Shown here piece after piece: positions 34,892 through 49,526 of a stretch of 64,000 bases of DNA. Numbering within the stretch: position 1 is the first letter of the stretch; the number at the start of each line of letters is the position of its first letter. The notes beneath the pieces were generated by a model. The model was not told where the DNA came from. It saw only the letters and a list, made by a program, of their open reading frames with translations, and searched no databases. Position numbers and translations under genes: made by a program. Source of the stretch: Stromatinia cepivora (lineage: Eukaryota; Ascomycota; Leotiomycetes; Helotiales; Sclerotiniaceae); contig RCTD01000001.1 of assembly GCA_014898415.1 (NCBI GenBank), positions 4,340,001 to 4,404,000 on the forward strand. The letters run 5' to 3'.

Positions 34892-35057
34892 TATTGGAAA
34901 TAAAGTTATTATAAAATTAGAATTGAGATTATATAATCATAATGATATACAGACCATATTTGAGAATAACCTTAATTCTACTCCTATTAGAATAATAGAT
35001 CCTTAGTTCAACCTATATAATCAACAATACTACTACTTCCTGCACCAAAAGTTAACA
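34892..35057 (+). repeat. Copia-1 3' LTR
   Basis: Same 166-bp length as the 5' LTR. Its start reads TATTGG in place of TGTTGG; mismatches to the 5' copy are transitions. A purine-rich tract (AATAAAAGAG) ends at 34891, a plausible polypurine tract. Confidence 0.92.
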
Positions 35058-35062
35058 TTTAA

Positions 35063-35594
35063 TATCTTTATTTGTTTTCATCGAAAACACAAATAAATTA
35101 TGATTTATAGATTGGATTATATCTTAATATAATAAGAATAACAAAGGAAGGTAAATATTAATAATTACAATACTATATTATTATTTATATAATTTGATAA
35201 ATAAATTAATTTGTTTTTTATATAATATAAAGATATAAATATAAGGTTATATACTATTCTTATAGAAATTTCAATAATGATAATAATATACAATATAACA
35301 ATATAGAAAGAGAATATATATAATAAATAAAAAAAAATATAAAAGTAATTGATTTATATAATTATTAATTATTATTATCGAAATCTAAATATCTTTATAT
35401 CTTTTTTTTTTTTCTATATTTTATTTAAAAAGATTTTATTTTGTATAATTGTTTGATATATCTATAATAATAAGAGATGTTTTATTGTAATATATCCCAA
35501 ATTATATTATATATAATTGTTTAATAATCAATATTAGTTTAAACAAGAAACCTTGAATTGATATTTATTTTCCAATCCTGAATCCGATAATTCG
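35063..35594. other. AT-rich spacer between the two copia elements
   Basis: Very AT-rich with homopolymer runs; no frame or terminal repeat recognised. Confidence 0.5.
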
Positions 35595-35599
35595 AATAT

Positions 35600-35908
35600 T
35601 GTCACGGAAAGCCCTGTGATCCCCTGTATCTTATGAAGGATCAAAGCGTATACTTTCCAATCGGAATAAAGGATCCACTAGCCCTTACCAATCTATCAAT
35701 TGATAAGATGATCCTGATATCCTAATAAACAAAGATCTAGTTTAATTAAGATGTATATCGGCTAGATAACCATTCATTTGTTTTATATATATAGCTCTTG
35801 ATTCATATAATCAAGGGCAAATCATTCAATTCTTTCATTTTATTAATCACGTGTATCATTTATTCTCTGATCCCTGAAAATATTTTGTAATCATATTATT
35901 CTATAATA
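35600..35908 (+). repeat. Copia-2 5' LTR
   Basis: 309 bp, begins TGTCACGGAAAGCCC. The last 87 bp are heavily mutated compared with the matching part of the split LTR at 50397-50483. Confidence 0.92.
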
Positions 35909-36125
35909 ATTATAAGCTTAATAGCTCTTAAATCTATATAACTTTTTATCCGATAATTATTAAGTATTCAAAGAATCATTTTTAAAATATCATTTTTATT
36001 TTATTTATAATTCAATATTCATATTAATTCAGTTATCTTTATTCAATATGGTAAAGGATCAAAATAATTTTCTTTTTACAATCTGTATTTAATGATCGAA
36101 ATAATATTTATATTTGAAAAATAAA

Positions 36126-39100
36126 TGTCAAATTCAAGGAATTTGGGATTCAATCAATCCAGAGAACGATCTGTTTGTTTTTATATCAATAATATCCATT
36201 CTAAACTTCAATCTGACAAATGAGTTTATCCATATTCAAATCGATTAGTTCTCAATCAAATTATCTATTTTACCTTTTGTTATTGATTTCTAAATCAAAT
36301 ATAATCAAAAAAAACAAATTTAATATCAAAAAGAATTTTTGGAATATTTTATAGCGATTCAATTTAGGGAAGATATTAATAGAGATATAAAAATGAAAGA
36401 TTCTGATGGTAATATATTGGGATCTATTTCTAATAGATTTATTATTTTATTTCTAATTACTTTCCAAGAAATTTTTTTCGAATTTGTTTCTTTTCAATTG
36501 GAATATTGATATCGATAATAAGAATATATATAGAATTATAAAACTTTCCAGAATATTTATAAATAAATCGAATCATCAATTAATTAAGTATATTTTATAA
36601 AATTATCTATTCTCAATCAGGGTATTATAATTCTTTCATTTAAAATAATTATTAATATATTCAAAAAGAAGTTTGTATTTATAATAATTATTGTTAAGCT
36701 GGTAGTATTATAAGAATATTGGTTTATTTTAGTGTAAGTTTTACTCAATAGAATCGATTTTATTGAATAATATAGGGATTGGATTATAATTTATATCAAA
36801 GCTTTTGTATATAAGATTATTAAGATATAGAATGAAATTGTTATTAATATTTTTTTATAAATTATTGATATCAAAATACTTTCAATTTGAATAAATATTA
36901 TAATTATATAGATTGAGATAAATAATCAATTCGGATTATTTAATCTTTTATTCAAGCAATTCGGAAACGTTTTTGGAGGATTAATCTTTTAGGATTCTAT
37001 TTCTTTAAAAGTTAAAGAAGGAATATATTCTATATTTATTTCTTTCTAAAATGATAAAAAGTTTAAGAAGAATAAGAAGAATATCAATTCTGAAAACAAT
37101 TAGGAGATCAAAAAGATCTGGGAATATCCTTACAGAATCGAATTTGAATGGAATAATGGAATTGGTTATGATTATATTATATACAATTACAAAGCTATAA
37201 AATTAGCGTTCACCAGAAAAACTAATCCATTGTTCAAAAGAATATTCAGCGAAAACGAATTATAAATAATTAGGGATCGAATAAAATTATATTTATGGAA
37301 ATAGTTTTATTTTAATTGGATCAAAAGGAAATAAATGAAAAGTTCTATTGATTCTTTAGGATTTTTAATTAATGTTATTATCTTGAATATTCGATATAAT
37401 CAATCAAAGATATATTCTATAACAATAAAAGTATATTATCTATTTAATAGTATTTTGTTTGATAATTGTGATATTATATATATTGTGAACGATATATTTT
37501 TATTGAATGATTATCGATATCAATTATCCGATCTTAATGATCTTGTAGAAATAGATATTTTTAACTTCCAAGTTTTAGGATATAAGGTTTATATTATCAA
37601 AGAGATTATTAAGAAAGAAGATTATCTTAATAATAATCTGATCTTGAATAATATAATATTCATTTTTGGTTTTTATATCAATATCATTTTGGAAATTTGA
37701 TTGAAGAAAGCTAGCCTATAATTTTTAGGATATAACTATATTCTTCGTAAAGAAGATTATACAAATAGTATAATAATTGTTTAATATATTTATACTGAAA
37801 ATCTTATATTCTTAAAATATAAATTATTTTCTATTTATTCAAATATTTTTTTATTTATTCCTATAAACAATTCTTTTATAATATATTTAATAATGAATAA
37901 AAAAATAAATAAAGCATTTCATTGTTTTTATAATTCATCTTTTCTAAAAAAAAATATAAATGAAATATAGTATGAATATTCCGGATATTTAAGGAAGGAA
38001 ATTTTTGAATATTTAGTATTTACAATATAAAACATCAAAATAAAAGGTATTATTCGTTCTAATTATATTGATTATATTTATATTTATATAAAGTAAATCA
38101 TTTCTCGCACTTCAAATGATTATTAATTATCTCAATCCTTTTATAAAATCCAATAGAATCTTTTTGATTTCGATAAAGGGTATAATAATATATTATGGTT
38201 TTTATTGATCAAAGAAATATATTATAATAAAATCTTTTTATATTCAATCTATTACAAAATATATAACAAAGTATTTATAATCATTTAAAACTTTATAATC
38301 TAGGTTTATTATAAGTACAATTTAGTAATTATAATGATCAAATAGGATAATAATATATTTATTATTGAAGTTATAAAAGTAATATTATTTAAGAAATGAA
38401 TCAAGTAAAAAAGCATCGAATTTGAATTATCTCTGTTTTATATATATAAATTTAATGGAGGATCAGAATATACAGAATAAGAAATAATTATAAAACAAAT
38501 AAAAATATGAATTATAATAGATTTATTGAACAAATTGTAAATGGAAATAATATAAATTATTATTTATTTATATAATATAAATCCTTTGAAAATTAAATCC
38601 TTCAAATCGTTTAATAAGATATTCGATATATGATTTTATAATTATTTTTATAAAGATAATCCTTTATTTATAAAGAAAATATTTAATAATCTTTATTTTA
38701 ATTAGAATAAAATCTATAAATATAAATACTGAATTTATTTTTTAGATAAGAATAAAGAAATTAGAATTAATAAGAAATAGTATAAAATCAATTCTTAAAT
38801 ATATATTGAATATTTAGGAGGTTATATTTCAGATATATTGATTTATTATATATAGATACCTAAATTCGATAAAGTTATTATTATTTGAAATATAATATTC
38901 AATAAGGAATTCATTTATTATATAAATTTCATCAATCGAATAATCGATATTTATATTATAGAAAAGCTTAAATAATTTATTAGAATCCTTAATCTATAAG
39001 ATTATATCGAAATGGATGGGATGATTATTTAAAATAAAGATAATCATAAAGATTTCATTTATTTATCTATTTTTATAGATTGAAAAGTTTTTGATTTATT

Positions 39101-41670
39101 TATTAAGTGTATTTTAGATCTATTGTTTATAAATGAATTGGTTTTGGGGATAGATGCAGATTTGGGGGGTGATAATAAAAATAAAAAAATCGATTTAGGA
39201 TTATTTAATTCATTTAATCCTTTAGGTAGTAAGGATAAGGTATATAATAAAGATATATAAATATCGATCAATTCTTTTATTGAAGAAATTGAAGAAGTTG
39301 ATTTTTTTATTAAGGAGTAATTACATTTTATAAATAAAAATATTGATATTGTTTAAGGAGATATTTATAATAATAATATAGATCCTGATTTTATTGAATA
39401 TATTGATATAGGGAATATAAAATATAAATCTATTAATCATACTATTAAAATTCTTTGCAGTATATACGAAAATGATTTAGAGATTATTTTAATTGATTAA
39501 TCTCAATATTCCAAAAGGAAGTATATATACTAGAATAATTAATTAAAGTATTTTATAAAGGAAATTCAATTATTATAAAAACTATTGCGTTTTATATATT
39601 CATTTGATCGATTTATAAAGGATTCGTGGATTCATAATCTCGAATAGATATTTAAGAGAGTTTATATTATAAGGATTAAAATACTCAGGGTTCAGATTAA
39701 TCTATTTGAATTTCAATTATATAATTATTATTTAGAATTATTTTTTTTCCGGGAATCATTTAACTTTTATATTTCAAAGTAATTAATATATATATAAAGG
39801 TAATTATATATATAATAATATTATTAAAAAAACGATTTTAATATTAAATTTTATATAGAAACTATTATATCTCAAAGGATAGATTTAATAAGATTATTTT
39901 GTTTAAATAATTTTCATTTTATATTCTGGTTTGATCAATAAGGAATGGATAATATAAAGAAATATTTTCAATTTGTAATAATTTATAATATAATTATTAC
40001 TAGAATTGAAGTAAAATTATTATTACTTTTTATCTGATTTATAATTAATAGATTATAAATAATACTATTTCTTCGAATTTATATATTTATAATTTCAAAA
40101 TTACTTCGTTTTTATTATTAATTAAAAAATCATTAAATAGGATATTGATTTAAATAGGATTACAATCTTAAAATTAATAATCTTAAGATTAGGAAAATCT
40201 GATGTAAAATCGATTCTGGATTGGAATCTATAAAATCGATTCTTTTTCAATAAATATTTATATATAAATATAATGATCAAAATTTAATTATTTATTATCA
40301 TTTATATTTAGTAGTATAAAAAGATTTTCAGATTAAAAGTATTATTAAAATTATTTACACTGTTATATTAATAGATTGATTATTTCGAATTGTAATGGTA
40401 ATTATTATTAAATACAATCTCGAAACAAAGCAATATAATATAATCAATATTTTTATTAATACTTTGTACAATCCTTTTGATATTCTAATTATATATTATT
40501 TATCTAATGAATATAAAATCCCAAACAAAAATGTTATAATTAATCAAACTTTGTATAATCTACAAAATTTCCTAATTATATAATTTAAAGATTTTATTCG
40601 GATATTCAAGAAATTAGGATTAATATAATACAAAGAGGAACTGTATTTATATATTAATCTAAAGTACATTATTATAATTCTTTTCTTTATAAATAACATT
40701 TAAATCATTTATTATAAAAAAAACGAATCAATTGCCACAAAAATCATTAAAGGAATCAAAACTATATATAAACTATAAAATCTAGAAAATATTAAATGAT
40801 TTCTAAATATATATATACTCTGTAATCGATTTAAGAAAAAGCTGTGGCTAATATATAATATATATATTGAAAAGATTATTAAGAAATTCAAAGCAATAAA
40901 CAGGATAGTAAATATACCACTCCTGATAATGATATTTCAGAAAAATCAAGGTTAAATTCCTATATATATTATAAAAATATATCAAAAGAAAGTGGGTTCA
41001 ATATTATATATTAAAATCATTATAAAAGCGGATATATTATTTACTATTTTATAATTGAGCCATTATTTGATCAATTTATTGAACAATTATATAAAAATTA
41101 TTGATTATTGTTTACAATATTTATGGAATATAAGGTATCTTGCAATCCAATATAACGGTGATTAAATATTATAACTTTTTGTCTTCTCAGATATTTCTTT
41201 TATGGATAATCCAGATATTCATCGATTATTCTAGGAATATATTATATCCCTTTTCGATGATTTAATTATATAGAAAATATCCAAATAAGATATTATAATC
41301 ATTTCGATTATCAAAACAGAGTTTTTTGAAATTGAATATATATCAAAAGAAATTATAGCAACCCCATATTTTTTAAAAAAGATCGATCTAACAATAAAAA
41401 AGCCTGTAACGATCTTTTGCGATAATCAGTAAGCGATCAGATTAATGATTGGTGAAAACAAATGGATTATTATGAAACTATATTATATTGATATCCAAAA
41501 TATATAATTATATCAAGAATATTCAAAAAGGAATTTTTATATAACTTATCTATTGATCATTGATATAATTGTTAATAGATTCATCAAGAATCTTATAAAA
41601 CAAAAATTCGAATATTTCCGATCCCTTTTTAATCTATAAAATATAAATAATAGGATCATAAAACTTGAAT
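36126..41670 (+). pseudogene. Copia-2 gag-pol remnant
   Basis: A plausible gag start is the ATG at 36126 (MSNSRNLGFNQSRERS). The protease/integrase linker is in the open 121-codon segment 37335-37700 (NIRYNQSKIYSITIKVYYLF, then FIFGFYINII), continuing to about 38150 with GYLGRKIFEHLVFTI. RT is at about 40395-41000: KYNLETKQYNIINIFINTLY, then the catalytic box FFINNI near 40680, where both expected Asp are Asn. RNase H is at about 41150-41650 with KPVTIFCDNQ and then IDIIVNRFIKNLIKQKFEYF, the usual end of copia pol. Numerous stops. Confidence 0.8.
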
Positions 41671-42411
41671 AATGATGATCATAAAGTTTAAATAATGATA
41701 ATCTGGAATTTATAATTCTTTCTTTTAATTTAAATAAAATAAATCCTATTTAATATCTCAGATTATTATACTTTTCTATAATATATTCCAATTTATATAT
41801 TTTATATCTATCGGAAAACAAAGAATAATTAAGGTTGATCATTTCTTTATTCTTTACTTTTCTATTCTTGAAGAAAAATAAACTTTTTTTTAAATTTAAT
41901 AATTTGAAGTTCAAATAAAAGAACCTTTAAATTATCTGTAATAATCAAAAAACAAGAAACAATTGGAGCAATCGGAGTTATTGATATTATTGGTACTATA
42001 GAAACTAAAGGATTATCTTTCCTTTCTTTTTTCTTTAGATATATTATTTATTCTTTTTTTCTCTTCTTTTCTATTATTCTTTTTTTTTTATCCTTATTAT
42101 CGTTTTTTAAAATCACAATATACTTTTTCTATTTGGTCTTTCAAAAACTCTGATAAGTAATATAGCGAGGAGAGGGGGAATGATAATATAGGGGTAAAAG
42201 AATAATTTCTCTTTTCTCCTCGATCTTTAATATTATCTTTATTATAACTCTATATCCTTATTTGGATTATATAATCAATAATCAGTATACTATTAAAGTA
42301 AAGGATGAACGAAGAATTTACTTTTGAATTTTGCCGATGAATAATGATATAATAATCTACCAAAAGATAAAGGAAAACCAGTAAAAGAATATACAAATGA
42401 ATACCACAATT
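41671..42411. other. Copia-2 3' region, pyrimidine-rich tract
   Basis: Between the end of pol and the antisense frame. Around 42010-42100 it is a long T/C-rich tract. An imperfect inverted repeat (GCGAGGAGAG near 42164 and CTCTTTTCTCCTCG near 42210) follows. No gene on the plus strand. Confidence 0.5.
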
Positions 42412-43097
42412 TCAATACCAATGATTATTCGATTTAAAAGAATCAATAAAGTATTCACCATAGAAATTATATTTCTTAGCGATCAACGATTTCATATATC
42501 GAATATATAAATGATTATTCCTTTTCTTATAATTCCCTTCATTTCTTGTTTTGATTAAAGAGTTAATAATTTTCGATGATCTTTTTTTTCTTTCTTCTTT
42601 ATCTGGTTTATTATCCAAAAAATCTGGTATTAAAAAATCGAATGGATCGTTATCATTAGATAAAGAAACCTTTCCTCTTTTCTTTCTTTTATCGAATGAT
42701 CTTTGCCTTAATAATTACAAATACAAAATTAATAAAACCTTTCAATTATATAACAAAATTCAAAAATAAAACCTACCTCCAAATTACTATTTGAACCTAT
42801 AATAGGTAATTGATTACAACAAACAATAATTCCTTCAATAGGGAAAAGCAGTTTTTAAAATAGATGATTACACATCATTCTAGAAATAGATTTAATTAAA
42901 TTATATTCCCAAAAATCGATATCTTGGTTTATTATCTATATTGAATTTATTAATTCTTTTTACTCGATTTGTTGATTCTTCGAAAGAGTATTAGAATTTT
43001 CTTTTACATTCGATTCTTTCAAAGCTTTCTTCTCAACTACTGTTTATTTAATACAATTGAGATTTGCTTGTTTAATCTTTTTAAATCCCGAAATCTT
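42412..43097 (-). pseudogene. Antisense accessory ORF of Copia-2
   Basis: Two coherent minus-strand segments inside the long 3' region. From 43097 to about 42777 one phase reads KISGFKKIKQANLNCIK, then VVEKKALKESNVKENSNTLS, then DFWEYNLIKSISRMMCNHLF and KLLFPIEGIIVCCNQLPIIG, with stops only at Gln-like codons. A second phase runs from about 42706 to the stop at 42412 (RSFDKRKKRGKVSLSNDNDP, then KKRSSKIINSLIKTRN, then a basic C-terminus). Between them AG|GTAGGT (42776) and TTAAG (42707) suggest a 70-nt intron, but the phases then differ by one base, so an indel is also possible. Unrecognised protein, opposite to gag-pol. Confidence 0.5.
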
Positions 43098-43550
43098 AAA
43101 TATAATAATAATCAATAAGAATTTGATTAAAATAAAATGAAAGTATAAAGAGGGGATCTATATACCTTTTTAAAAATTCATTCATTTTACTTCATTATCG
43201 CAATCAATATACTATAGCCTAGCAATTATATACATTTTTAATTGCTACACTGCAGGATCGATTATTCATCTATATTCTCCCAACGAAAAACTTTCTTTTT
43301 ATTGTTCAAAATCTTGATTTCGAAGAATATCGTAAGTAACAAGCCGAAGATCAAAAGAAATTTGCGATTTATATACAATCAAATTTTTCTTTATTCCAAA
43401 AATACCAGAATCATTTCAAATTTATACATTACACCACTCCTTTATTGATATCTGTTTATAATCGTTTCATATATTCATTTACAAATTATATGAATTATCA
43501 TTTTCTATACCTTTCCATTTGTTTCAGATCGCTTTTCGATTTGGGGAATA

Positions 43551-43772
43551 TGTTACGGAAAACTCTGTGATCCCCTGTATTTTATAAAGGATTAAAATAT
43601 ATACTTTCCAATCGGAATAAAGGATTTACTAACTCTTATCAATCTATCAATTGATAAAATGATCCTAATATCCTAATAAACAAAGATCTAGCCTAATTAA
43701 GATGCATATCGGTTAAATAACCATTCATTTGTTCTATATATACAGTTCTTGATTCATATAATCAAGGGCAAA
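43551..43772 (+). repeat. Copia-2 3' LTR, first 222 bp
   Basis: Begins TGTTACGGAAAACTC and aligns to 35600-35821 without gaps. It ends in GCAAA, the target site of the nested gypsy. Confidence 0.92.
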
Positions 43773-43884
43773 TAGTACAAAGTTGTATTGTATAAAAAGA
43801 ATAAAGATTAAAAGCAATGAGGTAAATCCTTCCTAAAATAAGATCTCCCGCTTAATAAGCTAAGCTAATGATTAATTGGTAACA
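43773..43884 (-). repeat. Gypsy-2 3' LTR (left)
   Basis: 112 bp; the plus strand begins TAGTACAAAG and ends TTGGTAACA. More mutated than the right copy. Confidence 0.92.
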
Positions 43885-44199
43885 AATGCTATTAATAAAT
43901 AATATTTTGCCCCAAAGTATAGCAAAAAATAAAGCGAAAACTATTTTCTCCCGATTACTCCCTTCTTGAATTTATCTATTAAAATACATTTGTAATTCTA
44001 TTCCTCAAATATTTTAACAATTTCTATTAGAACCTATTTATTTAACTTCCATTTATCCTATTCTATTATTCTTCCTTTGAATCGAATTAAATATTCTATT
44101 AAAACTCCTTTTCCTTTTTTATATTGCTTCTATTTATATAAAATACATTCAAGAACTAATTCAGGATTCTATAAGATTCTCTGTACGAAAAAGCATCGA

Positions 44200-47100
44200 T
44201 AAGGATCTTAAGTTGGATTTGGAGTTGATTCGAAATATATAATATTGATGATTAAATGAACCTTCATTATATCAAGTAATTCGATTTTGTATATAAAATA
44301 TCCAATCCTTTTCAGTACCTTAAAGGATCCTGCGAATTGCTGTTCGATCTTTGTATTTCGTTCTGCGATTCCTGGTATATTATAATCTCAGTATAATCTC
44401 AATAATATATAATCTTTAGTATTAAAAAATATAGATTTATATTGTCGATTATAATATCGTTTTATAAATATAATTATAAATTTGATTATATTTATTATTT
44501 CAATTTTTATTAGATTATATTTTTCATTATTCGTTAACTTTATCGAGTATATCTATATACTATTTGAAATAATAAAATCCTGATATCTTTTTGATAAATC
44601 CTTATAAATTAAATCCATTAATATATCTGTAGTAATATCTATTGGTTCTTTAATTCTAATATTATACATTATTATTATAGATATTATATTTATCCTTTGT
44701 AAAGTAGAGTTCGATAGAATTATAATTATAAATAATAAAGTTCTTAATTATAAAAATATATTATTTATTATCGATAGATAATACTTTAAAGTAATCTTTA
44801 TTATTTGATTTGTATATTCATTTATATTATCAATTTATAGATACTAAATAATATTGAATAATAGTTTTATATTTAATGAATCCATTATTCTTTTTCAGAT
44901 TTCTGATATGAATTTCTTATTTCGATCTGAAATAATGGTTTATAGAATATCTTAGAGAATTCTCAGTAGATATAAGATTAATGTATTTTTCTATTGTATT
45001 ATATTCCATATCGATTTTTCTAGGATAATTGTAATTGCTTTTGATAATTTATTAGTTATAGGTAATGTATAATCAAATAAATCTGGTATAGATTTTGGTA
45101 ATACTAAAATGAAGTTGATTGAGATAGTATGAAAGATATATAATGGTATTAAAATCGATTGCAGAAATCTGTATGGTTAATGTCTTAATATCGATGATAT
45201 CTTATATTGATAGCAATGATATAAATATATTTATAGTTTTTTTGAAATATTAAAAATATAGAAGTTGACAAAAATCCTTTCATAAATATAATTATAATCT
45301 AAATGATCAATTTGATTATATATATATTCGAATATTTTGCCCTTTATATCTTTAAATATTATTAATTTTTTTTTGATATATATATCATCTAGTTTAATAT
45401 AGAATATACTTTATTTGAATTCGAATAACAAATTTATAATATTGATTCCAAAGTTTGAATTTTCTTCGATTTTGTTAATCAGTTTTGCTATTCTGGAATC
45501 CAATATATACAATATCTTAAGTTTCTGTAGTCATACTTCTTCAATTTGTAAAATTGTAATAAAATATATTAACTTTGAATATATATTATATATTTGTTCA
45601 ACTGTATTTACAATTTGTTTTTGAGTTATTATATTGATGATATATAATTTCGATAATATATTAAGGATTATATTGAGTTTTTCTGATTTATATTGAATAT
45701 CGAATTTAAATCTGGATAAATATTCGGAATTGTATAGATAATATGGATTTAATTATATTAACAATAATATATTTATGGATATTTGAATTGTTATTTGAAT
45801 ATTGATTGAATAATTTATATAAACAATGATCAGAAACTTGAATGATTTTATTAAATATCTGATCCTTGAGATTATTCAATATAAATCTATAATTTCTAAT
45901 TCTATTGATCAATAATTTTTTTCGGTAATAGTAATTAATCTAGACAAGAATATAATGAGTTGTATCGATTTTTGAATTAGAGGATCGATATCAGAGTAAT
46001 AAATTATACCTCCGATATTATCTTTGGATATATCAATATCGATATAAAATCTTCGATTTGGATTGAAGTAATATAAGATCGAAGATTTTCGGAAGGTTTA
46101 TTGAAGATTTATAAATAATTTCTGTTCTTTTTTTATAATATTCTTAAATCAAATTTAAATAATTTTATATTTTTTTTTCGCTTTCGATAATTTATTTCTT
46201 TTATAATTCTGTAATATTTTATTTAATTTATATTTTCTGTTTTGTAGATCTGTAGATAATCTAATATAATATAGAATATATTATTATAAATACTTAATCA
46301 ATTTTAAATAGTATTCAAATTATTTCAATATATATAGGAATACTAAAATCTATATAGTCTCCAATTTGTCCTTTATAGAAGTCAATCTTAATATATCTAT
46401 CTTTTGATTAAATAATATAATTAAAAGATAGAATAAGAAATATTTTTTAGGATTCAATATTATATTAATAGTTTTGAATTTGATGAATATTTGTTTGAAA
46501 TATATTATATATTTAGGAAATAATTTATTGAAAATAATTATATTATTAATATAAATACATATAAATTCTTATTTCAATCAAAGAATATTATCGATTCGTC
46601 TTTGAATATATACTGATGAATTTTTGAAACCTATTATAGTATAAATAAATATTTTTTAATTATAATATAATAATATAATCAGATACTTTTAATATTTCGA
46701 TTTGATTTTCTATTAATAGAAAAAACTTATATAATCAATAATTGAAATAAAAGAACAATTTGTTATAATTACAATTATATTTACTTAAATAGAAATAGAA
46801 TATATATTTGGATTTGTAATACAATTAAGAGTATAAATATCAATAACAATTTTGTTTTTCTTTTTTATAATATTTTTAAAGTTTATAATATATCTTTATA
46901 TAACAAATATTAAGAAATTGAAAAAACTCGGTTTTTTGATTTATTTCAATCAATATTAATAATATAATTTATCAAAAATCTGATCGATTAGAACTTAATC
47001 TTTTCGATTTATTGAATAAACTTTTGCTTTATTAAATCGAAATTTTGATTCTCAATTTTTGTAAAATTCTATTTCTAATTTTTTATCTTTTAATACAAAT

Positions 47101-49526
47101 ACAAATTCCTAATATTCCTTTTACAATATCGATTCGTTTTGTATTATTTCCTAAAACTGAGATCATTAAATAATATCCCCAAATACCATCACTTTATTCA
47201 ACAAAATAATTTCTTGTTTTAGATCGATACTATTTATATTCGAATTAATTTATTGTATTCCTACATTTATAAATATCTATAAGATTATAATTGTTGCTAT
47301 TGCTAATAATCCCTTAACTAAAAGATGTTTTACAAAAAACTGATTTCTAATTGAGATTCTTATAAGATAATAAATATCGATTTCATTTATTATTATCATA
47401 ACTTAGATATCAGAATCCAATATATTTTCTAATTTCAAATTCCATTATACAATTATTTCTTTATCGATAGAATTTTCTATTATAATAATTTTATACAAAT
47501 TTATAACAATATATACAAAAGATATAAAATTGTTTTGCTGAATTGATTTATATAATATATTATGATCTAGTAGCAAAATATCATTGCCTTTTTTACTAGT
47601 TACTATTATAAATGCTCCAGAATGAAATGAGATCACTATCTTTTCTTGAATATAAACAACAATCTTTTTTTCGATATCTTTAGTTTTGATTACAATTTTA
47701 ATATATATATCTATACAATATAAAAGAATTAATTATTAATTTCCGAAATCCATAATCCAATCTTCTGAATCGATGATATTTATTCCTATTAGTATTCTAG
47801 TTTTCAGTATTTCGATGATATAAACTTTATAATTGAATTGAGCAATTGTTCTATTCATTATTGATAAATAGAAATCGAAATTTATATATTGATTAATATT
47901 ATATCATTGATCTCTTAATCCATATATCTTTATAAATTTGTTTATTATGAAAATCTCAATTATAGAATATATTTTTATTAGAAAACTTTTATTAATAAAA
48001 TTCATTTTATATTTTGTATCTAAGTAAACAGAATATGTATTGTTTTATAGATTGTCCAATGCTACTTTGATTTCAATATATTTGTATCCACGAAATATAT
48101 ATCCAAATGGTGATTTATTAGTATCTGTAGTTGATCGAATAATATATGATCGGTTTAATGAAAACTTAAAACTAACTTGATCTGGATTATCGATGATAAG
48201 AAGTGGTATATTTGTTATGATTATTAATAATTATTCAAACATAATTAACTTTAATAATATTGATTTATATTTGTTTTTATATAGTTTTTGTAAATAAATA
48301 TATAATTTGTTTTTGCTACAGAATTTCGCTTTATATTTATTGTATTGATGATAATCTTCATCGAGATTAATAATACAAATCTGTTTAAAAGAGATCTATT
48401 TATAATTCAAATTAATTATTAAAGGGGTAAATCTTGATTTCTGAGTTTCATTATTAATTTATAAAATAATTATATTTAATCGATAATTGATTTTCGGGTT
48501 TATATTATATTATATATTTTGTATTTTAGATATCTTTTCTTTGATTTATATATAATTGATATATAACATCTTTATCTCCTTTTTATTATCTTGATTATTC
48601 AGATTTGATTCCTTCGATTCATGATCCAGTCTTTAATAATAAACTTGATTATAAATATCGATATTATAAATATTCTGATCGATTGTTTTCTGACTTGAAT
48701 CATCTCCTTTAGTATTATATATTCATTACTTGCCATTATATTTGTTGAAATGATATTCCTTTTTTCAGAATAATTTTTTATTCTATATTTTGTTATTTTT
48801 TTTAATATTAAACTTTTTATCAATATCATTATTCTTGAGGATAAAAGGATTCTTATAAGAAACAGAAAAGGGAATATTTCTATGATCGCTTCAGCAATAT
48901 AATTTGTGAGATGAAAAATGTTTATTATCATGATGACTTAATAGCCGGCTATCGCTATAATTAGGATGCTAGATATCGAATCAATTATTCTTCTTTTGTT
49001 CAATTTACAATATGAATATAATGAGATTGGTATTCTTTGTAAATATCGGGATATGAATTTGAAGTTTTGTTGATAAGTGTTAATGAATAATCAGTATTTG
49101 TATATATTCTGATTCAATTATTCTTGTATTATATTTTAGAATAATTATATTCTGGATATATTCTTTGGGATCTTTATATTGTCGAATATTTCTAATAATG
49201 TATTTGAGATACTTTAACTTTTTTAAGGTTATACTTAATGATATACAAAAGCAGTTTTCCAGTTTTGTACACCAATTTTCAATGTTTGCTTTAAAACCAG
49301 TTTATATTATATTCGAGATTTCATTAGTATATTATAATTCAGTTTTGTTTTTTAAATATTGATTCAATTGAGCAGTAACAATATGAACAGTAAATAAACC
49401 ATCCAATATATTAATCGATTTGATCTTTATATATATTATGAATAAGTATATATTATAATAAATAATCTTATTATCGATAATCTCTATAAAGGATTCAATT
49501 TCATTATTTGGATTTAGGAAATTCAT
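44200..49526 (-). pseudogene. Gypsy-2 gag-pol remnant
   Basis: Read leftwards. A gag-like frame starts near 49526 (MNFLNPNNEIESFIEII). RT is visible around 46640-46300: GFKNSSVYIQRRIDNIL, then a ruined VY.D-type box, then IES.KIFLI and DRYIK matching the usual NPKKSFLGYPSVTLLG region. The integrase core is near 45180-45000 (IPLYIFHTISINFILVLPKS, then DYTLPITNKLSKAITI), the stretch around the first catalytic Asp of gypsy integrases. Almost no long open frames survive. Confidence 0.78.

Larger units (their letters stand above)
23037..35057 (+). mobile_element. Copia-1, Ty1/copia retrotransposon split by a nested gypsy
   Basis: Two 166-bp LTRs (23037-23202, 34892-35057) in direct orientation, flanked by a perfect 5-bp target duplication TTTAA (23032-23036 and 35058-35062). 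Subtracting the nested gypsy (23274-29703 plus its 5-bp duplication) leaves 5586 bp, a normal copia length. The plus-strand order integrase, then RT, then RNase H is diagnostic of copia. Heavily RIP-damaged: stops throughout, and the 3' LTR is more mutated than the 5' LTR in its first third. Confidence 0.93.
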
